The notes below the pieces were generated by a model. That model made no database searches. It had not been told where the DNA came from and saw only the letters and a list, made by a program, of their open reading frames with translations. The translations under genes were made by a program, and so were the position numbers. A stretch of 64,000 nucleotides of DNA from Geosiphon pyriformis (taxonomy: Eukaryota > Glomeromycota > Glomeromycetes > Archaeosporales > Geosiphonaceae). Positions 50,466 to 60,456 of this stretch are shown one piece after another; the stretch's first letter is position 1; the number at the start of each line of letters is the position of its first letter. The DNA is taken from assembly GCA_016748015.1 (NCBI GenBank), contig JAAOMT010000175.1, positions 532,212 to 596,211 on the forward strand. The letters run 5' to 3'.

Positions 50466-51892
50466 ATGTATTCCCAATTAATCTTGACTATTTTTATTTT
50501 CTTGGGATTTGTTCAAGTGGTTCGATGTCAAAATAAAGATAACAGCACTGATAAATTTGACAAGTTTGTAGTTTTTGGTGACTCTTGGTCTGGTAAGTCT
50601 GTTTTCATATCTATGAAAAGTTGATTCAAAAGTTCTTCGAAAAAGATTTATATAATCATATTTTTCATTCCTTCATAAATTTTTATTTTAGATAATGGAA
50701 ATACATTTCGTTTGACAGGTGGGAACTTTCCATCACCTACAGAATTTTATTATAGTGGTCGATATTCAGATGGCCCTTTATGGTCCGAATTCTTATCAAA
50801 TGTGCTGGGTACCACATTTTTTGATTTTGCATATGCTGGGGCTTCGACAGAGTAGGTGATAATTAAAAATTTGTAGTCAATTTTGTAATGGTGAATTGAT
50901 TCAGACAATGAAAAATTGAAAATTTGAAAATTTTGTAATTCTTCTAATTTTATTTTATAGCAATAATCAAATTCAAGGTAAATTTAGTCAAACATGTGTT
51001 GTTAAATATATAAATTTTTTTTGGTTCTAAATTCCAAGATTTAAATCTTAAAAGCTAAAACATATTTTATTTCTAATCAAAGGATACGTACCAGGAGGTG
51101 GTCTAGAAAATAATGTTCCATTAATTTCTGTTCCAGGATTGATTCAACAAATTGAAAAGTTTAATGAATTTCAGGCGAGTAAAAATGGGACATTGGATTT
51201 AAGTCGTACTTTGGTTTCGGTAAGTTATTTTTCGATAAAGTTTTTGAATATATAAATTGATAAAATCAAGAATAAAATTTTTAAAATAAACCTACGAATT
51301 AATTTTTTATTAGACCTGGCTTAAGGGAAAACAATATTTTACATTTTCTTACACCAACAGTAGTACTGGTATCACCGTTGCCACCCCTCCTGAATTAGTT
51401 ATTCAATCTTTTCTAGAAGCTTGGAAAAAGCTTTATTCATTCGGTATTCGATTTTTCTTGGTTTTAACCCTTCCTTCTATCACCTCTTTTCCATTCTATT
51501 CCAAACTTCCTTCTTCTCTCTCAAGTTTACTTCAAAATATAACCCAACAACATAACGCTCTTTTAAGTAGCGCGATCGTCAATTTTCAAACAACATATCA
51601 AGGGGTGAAATTTTTCTTTTTTGACTTTGAAAAGTTTAAAATGCAATACGTAGAAAATAGACGAGGTTTCAATAACTTGTTTGATGAAATCGGGGTTTGT
51701 GTTAGAGAGGTTACGAAATATGATACCGAAGAAGTTGAAGGGGAAATAAGGGAAAAACAAGGGGTTGAAAAATGTGGAGATGAAGGACAAGTTTTTTGGT
51801 ATGATTTATGGAATTTTGGACGAGATATTCATAAAGCTTTAGCTGAAAGAATTGGAGGGACGTTCAAAGGAGGCTGGAGGGAACAGTTATGA
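50466..51892 (+). CDS. Secreted GDSL/SGNH-hydrolase-fold protein 1 (incomplete catalytic set)
   Basis: Five exons: 50466-50592, 50692-50851, 50961-50977, 51083-51219 and 51314-51892; 339 residues. A signal peptide (YSQLILTIFIFLGFVQVVRC) is followed by block I VFGDSWSDNGN with Ser at about residue 40. GRYSDGPLWSEFL and AYAGAST follow (block II Gly kept). Block III, normally GxND, reads GKQY. Block V, normally D-x-x-H, reads YDLWNFGRDIH, with Asn at +3 and a His only at +9. The fold is that of fungal CE16-like esterases/GDSL lipases, but two of four SGNH residues are changed, so activity is doubtful. Exon 3 is a 17-nt micro-exon. The ATG at 50466 was preferred because it starts the signal peptide. 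First gene of a six-gene hydrolase-fold cluster. Confidence 0.85.
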
Positions 51893-52500
51893 ACGAGATG
51901 TTTGTATTCAAAGGAGAGAGTGATAATTAATAATTTATTCGGGAAAATGAGATTTGAAATCTTGAAAATTTAAAAGAGTTGAAAGTTTAATAAGAATTTT
52001 AACCGTTTTCCCTATATCTATATATATATCTATATATGGTAACTAAAATATTTTCAAAGAGTTTTTTACCGTTACGAATTTAATAAAAGAATATAAAGTA
52101 AATTTTTTAAAATGTGTATTCTATAATCTAAAAAATCATTAAAAAATTCAAAAAGAAAAAAAAATGAGAATTTATATCTGAGGAATATATTCAATAGACA
52201 ATAAAGTTTCATGGTATTTCAATTTTAAATAGAATACGTTTTCTTTATCGAACTTGGTGAAAGTGGGGATAAATTTAAATGACAAATCAGAAAAAGAAAA
52301 TTTATTATTAAAACAATTTTCAACTTTTTCGAAGATGAAACGTAAAATATTTTGAGAATTTGAAAAGTCAAAGATTAATACTTAAAAAAATTAGTAAAAA
52401 AAAAAAATTCTTTGTAAAAAAAAAAAAAAAAAAAATGAAATCCAATTATTAAATCTGCTGAAATTGATACAATATACATGTGACATGTAAATTTAAAAAT
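51893..52500. other. Spacer between GDSL 1 (+) and lipase-like A (-)
   Basis: 3' flanks of two convergent genes. Homopolymer A runs lie near 52400-52435. No gene. Confidence 0.5.
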
Positions 52501-54105
52501 TCAGACGCTTGGAATCTTGTCCAATTCTTTACAATGACCCATTGTTGTCCCAAAATATGGACCAACGTGTGATTTGTTTTCATTATCAATAGAATGATCA
52601 CCGATTCCAGAATTACACTCCTAATAAATTAAATTATTTCAATTTTCAATTTCAATTTAAAGTAACACATCACATCAAAGATCTTACGGTACCGGGTGTT
52701 CGCCACTAGTTAACCCTTTCCATGGTCTATAACCAGCACATTCCCAAAGTGCTAATCCATTAGTTGTTTCATCAACCGGTAGATCACAATTACAATCCGG
52801 CTCAGCTAGCCAATATTCTAATTCATGATGGCGATATTCCTCGGGAGAATTATATAATCTTGGAATGAAATCATTAGTATGTGTCACACGAAAGACGCTA
52901 ATTAGTTGATTGGTTAAAGCGGCAAATGAAGGAGGTCCAATCCTTGGTTGTCCAAATGTGGTAACATGAATTTTTAGTCCCTGTGGTGGCCATTGGTTGA
53001 CATTTCCACGAAGATCAATTTCAAGTGCTAAGGCTGTTAATACTGCGTATGCTATAAAATTTCAGAATTGCGCGATTCCGATTAAAAGTGGAATATTTTA
53101 ATAATATATAGTAAAGAAATATTTACCCCCACCGATACCATGGCCGGTAAAAAATATTTTAGGATTTTTCCATTCACCCAGTACACCTGTTTTATTTAAG
53201 AGGCCTTTCATCAATTCCAAAAACTCTGGAATAAAAATTCCAACGGTAATCTGCAATTCATCGTCAACAAACGTATCGGTCGGTTGAGGAAATGGACTAT
53301 GATATGGTGCAAGTCTTTGCTGTCGTCTTTTCCATCTTTTAAAAGACATTAGTTTATTCTTGAAAAATCCAACAATACTTTTAGTATCATGATCTATATA
53401 TATATTCACTAAATCTGAATAAGAGAAAAAAAAGAAAAAGAAATTTGAATTTGAATTTGAATTTTTTGGAAGTTTTTTTTTAGTGTAATTTTCAAATTTA
53501 AAAGATTTAACTATTAAAAATAAACTTAAAAAACCTCGCCGATCTTTAGGGTCCTCTCCGAATCCTTTTGGAGGTCTAGTTTTAAAAGGACAATAACCAA
53601 AATTAGCAAAAACTGCTAAATGGCTCAAAAACTTGATTGTCCTTTCATCGGTTATTCGATGTCGTTTATAATAGGAAGGAATTTTTTCACGTTTTTCGTT
53701 TTTATTTTTCGATTGAAGATTTGGTGGTGAGTAATAATGATTGAATTTATCAAGATTTTTAGGGAATGAAAACGAAGGTTCTTGATTAAACTTTTCAAGC
53801 TCCAATTTCACGGAACCATCCAAAAGTGATTCAAGTGGAATCAAATGATCAGGAATACGGTAAAGTGTCTTATTATTTAAATTTTTTTGATATTTGGAGG
53901 AGTAAGAGGAGGAGGAGGAGGAGGAGGAGGAGGAGGAGGAGGAGGAGGAGTAGTTGTAGTAGTAGTTGTAAGAGGAGGTTAATATGATTGAAGTGATTTT
54001 AGATAAATAAATGATTGAAAGGAACAGAAAAATGATAAAGAAATATTTCAAATTATTCAGTCGTTTGAATGAGTTTACAATAAACCATTTATTTATTTCG
54101 TACAT
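52501..54105 (-). CDS. Class 3 lipase-fold protein A, nucleophile Ser replaced by Gly
   Basis: Four exons, complement(52501-52620, 52693-53051, 53127-53414, 53535-54105), 445 residues. An N-terminal membrane anchor (FFIIFLFLSIIYLSKITSIIL) is followed by a poly-Ser/Tyr stretch encoded by a (TCC)n tract. The lipase_3 core follows. The nucleophile elbow reads TGHGIGGA, where the family has GHSLGGA, so Gly (about residue 283, codon 53137-53139) stands for the catalytic Ser. Asp is kept in THTNDFIP and His in SHVGPYFG, aligning with the C-terminal catalytic His of Rhizomucor-type lipases. TTFGQPRIG is present. The oxyanion-loop RGT motif is not recognisable (GFFKNK). Intron 1 is 120 nt and open, so its retention would add 40 residues in frame. 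Predicted type II membrane or shed protein without lipase chemistry. Confidence 0.85.
53906..53950. repeat. (GGA)n microsatellite encoding poly-Ser on the minus strand
   Basis: About fifteen GGA units. On the coding (minus) strand they are TCC codons and make a Ser run inside the juxtamembrane stalk of lipase-like A. Length variation would change the stalk without breaking the frame. Confidence 0.85.
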
Positions 54106-55072
54106 TTTTTTTTCTAGAAAAAGAGGAAAAATATTTCCTTAAAACATATTTTCTCATTTAATGGTTTTTTTATTTTTTTTTGGATTTAGTACCAAAATAT
54201 TTTTTTACTTAAAAAAAAGATCTTCTTCTCCTACTCGTCCATTTATGATCCTCCTCCATTTCCCGATATGTAAATTCTAGTAAAAATTTTTTTTTTTTTT
54301 TTTTCGCAAAAATGTTCGGAGACAATACAAATGTTAATTATTTTTATGACTAAATTAGGGGGAAAATCTATCAAATTATTAATATGTTTAAAAATATATA
54401 TATATAAATGTGTGTAAAAGTAATTTTCTAAAATTGGAATTGAGAAAAATAATTTGTCAATTTTTTGAGTGTAAATTTGTTTTTTGCTAAATATGCGTTA
54501 AAATTTTTACTTTTAATTATAATTAATTATAATGGTAATTTTTTGAATAAATAAATAAATAAATAAAATAATAAAAATTATATATAGAGAAAAATTAAAA
54601 TGAAAAATAAAAATTTTATACTACAAGTCAGAAACAGTATCCCAATTAATAAATTGTATGAATTTAATTACTTTTTCTAAAAATTCATCTCTTTTAGAAA
54701 TTATGTATGGTTAAAATTTTAGACGACGATAATAAACTTTATGAAACGTGATAAACTCAAGAGTATAAGAAAATTTTTTTTTAACCTTTAAATGATAAAA
54801 TCATCTTTTATTTGAAAATACGAATATTTCATTATTTAAATTAATGTCTTATCAAGTAGTCAATAATCATTTAATGACTGTAAAACATATTCATTAATAT
54901 TTTATTTCTTTAAAAAGGTAAAATACCAGAAAAAAATGATAATTAAATTATTTGCAAAAAAAAATCCAAAAAAGTATTTTTAACATTTTTCTTTTTGAAA
55001 TTTCGCAATACGCTAATCATTTTTAATATATAATGATTAAATGGGTCGTCATTATTTCAAGCTAATCCGTAT
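54106..55072. other. AT-rich spacer between lipase-like A and B
   Basis: About 970 bases of AT-rich sequence with A and T runs and an (AAAT)n tract near 54547-54567. It is the upstream region of gene A and the 3' flank of gene B. Confidence 0.5.
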
Positions 55073-56856
55073 TTATATTGGACACACACCCATTACGTAT
55101 CCAAAATATGGACCTTTATGAGTCTCGATCGGATCTATTGATCGTTTCAAACCGTAGTGGTTTATGCAATGCTGATATACAAAAAAAGTTGAAGATTAAA
55201 GTTTGGTTATTAATAATATTTTTTTGGTGGGATTTTAACTCTTAATTTCTGCAACTCAAGTAGAAAATTATTAAAAATTTACCGGATTCTCAAGCTCATA
55301 TCCGTGAGGTAATACATCGGTTCTTTTTCCAAAGCATTCGTACACAATCCATGAATTTGAATTTTTTTCCACACACTCACAATCCTTTTCATTTGATATC
55401 CAAATTTCTCTTTGTGAATGCAAGTAACCAACATCTGTATGCGGGTATCGCGGGATATCGTCATCCTGATATGTGACACGATAAACTAAAGGAAAATTCG
55501 GAGTCCAGATTCGATTAATGTATTCCACTTGTGGTGCTGCCGCAAACCGGGGTTGACCGAACGTTACGATTTGAACATTTGAAGATGGATTTAAGCGTTT
55601 CCACATTAGCCCTGTTAGAACTGCGTACACTGTAGGGTATCAAAAAGAGGGGAAAAATCTGAATACGAAAAAATTTATCAAAAAAACCACAATCAGAAAC
55701 TTTTTTTCAATCACAGCAACATACCACCACCAGAGCCCCATCCAGTAATTCTTAATTTGTATTGTGTAACCCACATGTTATCCACAAGGTCCTCAATCAC
55801 TTTGATTAAATTTTTTTTAGCCTTTCTGAAATTTATTTGAAATACTTCATCAATGCCATCTGAATCTGGGCCGTAATATTTTTTATTTCCGATTTCCTCG
55901 TCGGTGTTGTTGATGATATTATTCTTACGATTTTCCCATTGTTTAATTGATAATTCTGTCCCACGAACGTATATTATTATTTCTTTAGGGTTTGAGTTCG
56001 GTTTCGTTATGCCCTCCGCTGCAGGATGAATGAATGGATGAATGGATGGATGGATGAATGGATGGATGGATGAATGGATGAATGGATGAATGGATGAATG
56101 GATGAATGGATGAATGGATGAATGGATGAATGGAAATGAAGAAAATAAGAGGGAGGCAATAAAGTTCAATCCTTCGTGTTGATATTTATTGATTAATTTT
56201 GAAAATTAAAAATTATACTGAAAAGCGAGAACAAATATGAAATAGGTAACCGGTAGTATACAAGTTTTTCTAACCTAATAAACAGCACTAAAATTATCGT
56301 TGACTGACTTATCTCTTTCTAAAAAAACAAAACACTCACCATAAATTCCTTCCCACATTCTACCACCCATCCCTCCACCGCTAAGCCAATTCATACAAGA
56401 ACTTTTTTGAGCATACTGGGCCATCTCTTTAATAAAATCCAAAAATTTCGGATCGTTTATCCTGTTTTTTTCAAAATTATTGTCATTAGTACTATAATGT
56501 CCATGATCAAATACGTTACTACTGATTACAATTTGTTTTTGACTTTTCAAATTTATTTCATTTGAAGAGATTTGTGGGATATTTGAACGAGGTTTATGAG
56601 TAAAGATCGAATTGAAATGATTTGATTGGTGGGTTGTGTTTAAAGTGAATGGTGGTGGTGGAAAGTTAATTGGTGAAGTGATTGATTTCAAACCAAAAGT
56701 GAGTTCGGAATCTTGATTTGATTTATCATTAATATCATTATTATTTAGTTGAAAATTTTCGTTATAATTGTAATTTTTTACAAAAGGTTTCGGTTTAGCC
56801 TCAACGAGAAATAATAAATAGTAAAAAATAAATAAAATTCCTAGAAATATCTTCAT
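55073..56856 (-). CDS. Secreted class 3 lipase-fold protein B, nucleophile Ser replaced by Gly
   Basis: Four exons, complement(55073-55171, 55283-55629, 55725-56018, 56340-56856), 418 residues. The start at 56856 gives a clear signal peptide (MKIFLGILFIFYYLLFLVEA); an upstream in-frame Met at 56919 would mask it. The central part has IIIYVRGTELSIKQW, the only copy here with a good oxyanion RGT motif. The elbow reads TGWGSGG: Gly at about residue 267 (codon 55735-55737) replaces Ser, but a Ser sits one residue later. IVTFGQPRF is present, Asp lies in TYQDDDIP, and His in THKGPYFG. Cys pairs (CDCEC-like, MGVCP) suggest disulphides as in extracellular lipases. Intron 1 contains the 8-bp repeat noted separately. 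Introns fall at the same places and phases as in A and C. Confidence 0.83.
56020..56135. repeat. (ATGAATGG)n / (ATGG)n minisatellite in intron 1 of lipase-like B
   Basis: About 115 bases of near-perfect 8-bp units interrupted by 4-bp ATGG units. On the gene strand it is a CATT/CATC pyrimidine-rich tract ending directly at the CAG acceptor (56019), so it forms the polypyrimidine tract of the intron. It also creates a spurious open frame of Ile-His-Pro repeats. Confidence 0.85.
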
Positions 56857-58267
56857 TTCTCTTCTATTATCAAATTTCCAAAAATTTTGTGAAAATATTT
56901 TTATTTCTTTTTGAATCATTTACGTCAACGAATTTTTCAAAAAAGATTGGTAAGAATCGAAATCAGATGTCAATCAAAAAGTGTATTAAATATGTGTGTG
57001 TGTACATTTACTTGTTTATATTTTTTTTTCATTCCTTTATAATAATATGGAAATCAGAGGTCATCTAACGATCACTAGAGCTTTTTAATAATTTTTGAGA
57101 TGAAATTTTTTTCAAAATATTTAGCATTTAATCCAAATGTTACTTATTTCTTCTTATTTTAGATGGGTATCAATATTGGGGGAACCCTTTTTTTTTTGTT
57201 AAATATCTTTAAAGTTTGAAACATTTTCAAAGTAGAGTAGCAGTAACATGATTTGAGAATAATTAAAAAAATTTAAATTCGTGAATATTAAAATTCAGTT
57301 ACGATAGGAGCCGAGATAACTCGTTTTAATATTTTTTTGAAAGATTTTTCAAAAAATAAATAAATCACATGTTATATATATATAGAAAAGATCCTGCTTT
57401 AAATAGAAATTTTCAATTTGTAATTCTTTTAAATAATAGAACATAATACATTAAAATTATCACTAATCAAACTCTTTAATTTTAGATCAGATCTCAAGAT
57501 AACTAGACTTTTAAGCCTTTATTTGGGAATTAATTTCTTTTTTTCAAAGCGAAAAAATTATTGTTATTCTAAAAAGAAGAAGCTTTATCTTTAATAATTG
57601 TTAACTTTATTCAGGATAGTCCCAATCTATTTTCTAATTATTCAACTATATATTTTTATTGGTACTCATTATTAGGAAGTTCTTTTAGTTATTATTTTAC
57701 CACCATCATTACCAACACCAACACCAACACCAACACCAACACCAACACCAACACCAACACCAACCACCACCACCACTACCACATTCATCCAAATAATAAA
57801 CTTGTCAATGAATTAACTTTGAAATGGCTAAGCTTTGTAACATCTTCAAATATGGATGGTTTACGAACATTTCCTTTCTCGGCTAAAGACTATTTTATCC
57901 GTAGTACTGATTGTCTCAACAAACGGAAGATGTTTGTCATATTTGAACGAATTTATTCAGGGCGAATGCTACCAGAAATTCCAAAAACTACTCATCATAC
58001 TGTTTGTAATACTGATCGAAGATTCGAAATTGAGGGGCATCAGTTTTGATAGATTAAATTGAGAATAGGCTAATAGTAACTGATAACAATGATGAATAAT
58101 GATGGCTAAAAAAAAAATAACTGCCACGCTAATTTAAAAAAAAAGTTTCAGTTGAAAAAAGTTTTTTAAAACCCAATTTTATTCTTACATTCCCAAAGAT
58201 TGAAACATCCTATTTTTTTTATATTTTTTTTTTTTTTTGATAATAAAAAAATTTAAAAGTTAACAAT
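56857..58267. other. Divergent spacer between lipase-like B (-) and GDSL 2 (+)
   Basis: Contains an (ACCAAC)n repeat at about 57711-57766 followed by an ACC-rich stretch to about 57780. A short open frame at 57819-58049 has no start context, splice continuation or family match. T runs precede the GDSL 2 start. Confidence 0.5.
57711..57766. repeat. (ACCAAC)n hexamer microsatellite
   Basis: About nine units of ACCAAC, followed by (CCA)n. It lies about 500 bases upstream of GDSL 2, in non-coding DNA. Confidence 0.85.
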
Positions 58268-59554
58268 ATGTTTTGTAAATTTTGGGTCTGCTTCGTTTTC
58301 ATATGTTTACCTTGTACTATCACCTGCCTGACCATTAACGTAAAACGTGATTTAAACCCAAAAACAAAATATAATAAATTGATTGTATTTGGAGACATTT
58401 ATTCCGGTAGATTTGAAATGGAAAGAATGAAAAATCTTTTATCGTCTTATATTATTTCTCAAAAATTAATCTTTATTAGATAATGGAAATACATTTAAAT
58501 TATCTGGTGGAAAATACCCGAATCCACCCTCACGTTACTATAAAGGCCGATACACTAATGGTCTTTTATGGCCAGACTACATACAGAAAATTTTGGATAT
58601 TGAGTTATTAAATTTCTCATATGGTGGTGCCACGGCAGAGTATGTATCTTTTCAATATTTAAAGTTTTCAATTGGATTTTTGAATTCAGTGAAAATTAAA
58701 AAAATTTTCAAATATTTTTATTCAAAGCAATGATTATTTTCAAGGTAAATTGATTGATTGATTTTTTTTTTTAAAAAAAAAAACTTTTGGTCTTTGAAAA
58801 ATTTTATTTATTGCCATTTTCTATTTTAAAAAATTTCATCTAAAGGAAAAGCAGGACATTATTTAATACCCGACTTTCCGGTTCCTGGATTCATACAACA
58901 AGTAAAAACTTTTAATGAAACTTATTCAGAAATTACTGATTTCAGCAAATCTTTAGCAGTGGTAAGTGAAAAATATTTAGTTTTCATATCATTTGAACGA
59001 ATCAAAAAATTTTTTTTGTTCAGAAATTTTTTATAATCTTTTTAAATAAATTGAAATTCCGAATATTTAACTAGACTTTTTTAACGGGAGCTGATTACGC
59101 CTACAATTTCAACAACCCTGATCCTAAATCTATCATCTCGGTCTTCCCGGAAGCTTGGAAAATTCTCTATAATAGAGGGATCACTTCTTTTCTCGTACCT
59201 TTACTACCCCGAATCTGGGAAGCACCATTCTTTGGTTCTTTAGACCCTATCGCTCGAGGAAATTTGATCGAGAAAGCTAATACACATAACCAACTTCTTC
59301 AGGATGCTATTGAAAATTTCAAAAAGAGCAATCAAGATGTTGACATGAAGCTTTTTGATACGCCAAATTTTCTCGATAAAAATAATTTTCCTGCAATTTT
59401 AAATTTCACCAATCCTTGTATAAATTATGAAATTGTACCACCAGTTGTATGTCAGGAGCCTACAGATTATTTCTATTATGATTTATACTGTTTATCTAAC
59501 AAAGTTCACTCAGATTTGGGCTGGGAAATTGCAGGTAGAATTGGGGAGTTATAA
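58268..59554 (+). CDS. Secreted GDSL/SGNH-fold pseudo-hydrolase 2 (GDS changed to GDI)
   Basis: Five exons: 58268-58406, 58480-58639, 58728-58744, 58846-58961 and 59075-59554; 303 residues. Signal peptide MFCKFWVCFVFICLPCTITC. Block I reads VFGDIYSDNGN: the nucleophile codon (58397-58399) is ATT, Ile, instead of Ser. Block II keeps Gly (SYGGATA). Block III reads GADY instead of GxND. Block V reads YDLYCLSNKVH, with Cys where DxxH needs His and a His only at +9. Thus S, N and H of SGNH are all changed while the rest of the fold is conserved and all splice sites and the frame are intact. That argues for a retained non-enzymatic role rather than a dying gene. Exon structure matches GDSL 1, including 160-nt exon 2 and 17-nt exon 3. 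Confidence 0.87.
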
Positions 59555-59559
59555 TTATA

Positions 59560-59563
59560 GTAA

Positions 59564-59596
<33 letters not shown>

Positions 59597-59710
59597 CAGT
59601 TATAGTAGTTATATTAGTTATAGTAGTTATAGTAGTTATAGTAGTTAGAGTAGTTATAGTAGTTAGAGTAGTTGTAGTAGTAGTTATAGTAGTAGTAGTA
59701 GTAGTAGAAT
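59560..59710. repeat. (AGT)n / (AGTTAT)n tract just after the GDSL 2 stop
   Basis: Starts within about ten bases of the TAA. Pure AGT units are followed by AGTTAT units. It would encode Ser or Ser-Tyr runs if the stop were bypassed with a frame change; most likely it lies in the 3' untranslated region. Confidence 0.85.
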
Positions 59711-60456
59711 CTTGTAAAGAAAATCTTTTTTTAAAAAGATTTTCTTGAACTGTTTATTTTTATTTTTTTTAGATTTGATTTGTATTTTAAATTTTTGTTT
59801 TTTAGAAGCTGTTTACTTGAAAACTCTATCATTTCATGAACATCATTATTTTTTAAGAAAGAAAACAAAATAAATTATATATTAAAAACAATCCAAATAT
59901 TTTGATGTAAAGCGTATTGGGATGTAGTGGTAGTTATAGTTACGAAAGCAATCAAATATTTTTTACCGATGCAACATGCTCTTCTCTCTTTTTAGTTACA
60001 TTAATTATCTTTATGAAACGATTACAAAATCAAAAACAAAAATTTATAACAAACATTCCATCGAATTTTATCCTAATATATCCTAATATATCCTAATATA
60101 TCCTAATATATATATAAATTTAGTTTATTTTAGCTTTAATAGTAAATTTAAGAATGGATATTTTTGCAAAAAAATATCCATTTTTATTATATTTCTTGAA
60201 ATCGTATAAATGAGTAATAAATTTCAGTTATTCATTTATTCATTTGGTTGTTTATTTATTTATATATAATGAGTAAGTGAAAAAAAAATTTCAAAAATTT
60301 CAAACTAAATATAAATTTAAAGGTTTGACAAAAAAATCATTTTTCAAATTATTATATATATATTTTCTAAATTGAAGGAGTTTCTTTTTTTTTGAAAGTT
60401 AATTTTTTTTTTCTTGTTCGATTTTGCAAAAATTTTTTCTAGATATATATTAAAAT
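59711..60456. other. Spacer between GDSL 2 (+) and lipase-like C (-)
   Basis: 3' flanks of convergent genes. Contains four tandem copies of a 10-bp unit (TATCCTAATA) at about 60070-60110. No gene seen. Confidence 0.55.

Noticed and set aside
56030-56169. Ile-His-Pro-Phe repeat protein on the minus strand
   Set aside because: Produced by translating the intronic 8-bp minisatellite; the real exon starts at 56018 after a CAG acceptor.
56857-56919. Upstream in-frame Met for lipase-like B
   Set aside because: Starting there would bury the hydrophobic signal peptide 21 residues inside; the Met at 56856 gives a typical secretory leader.
57819-58062. Two overlapping plus-strand frames upstream of GDSL 2
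   Set aside because: No signal peptide, splice continuation, family motif or conserved counterpart upstream of GDSL 1.
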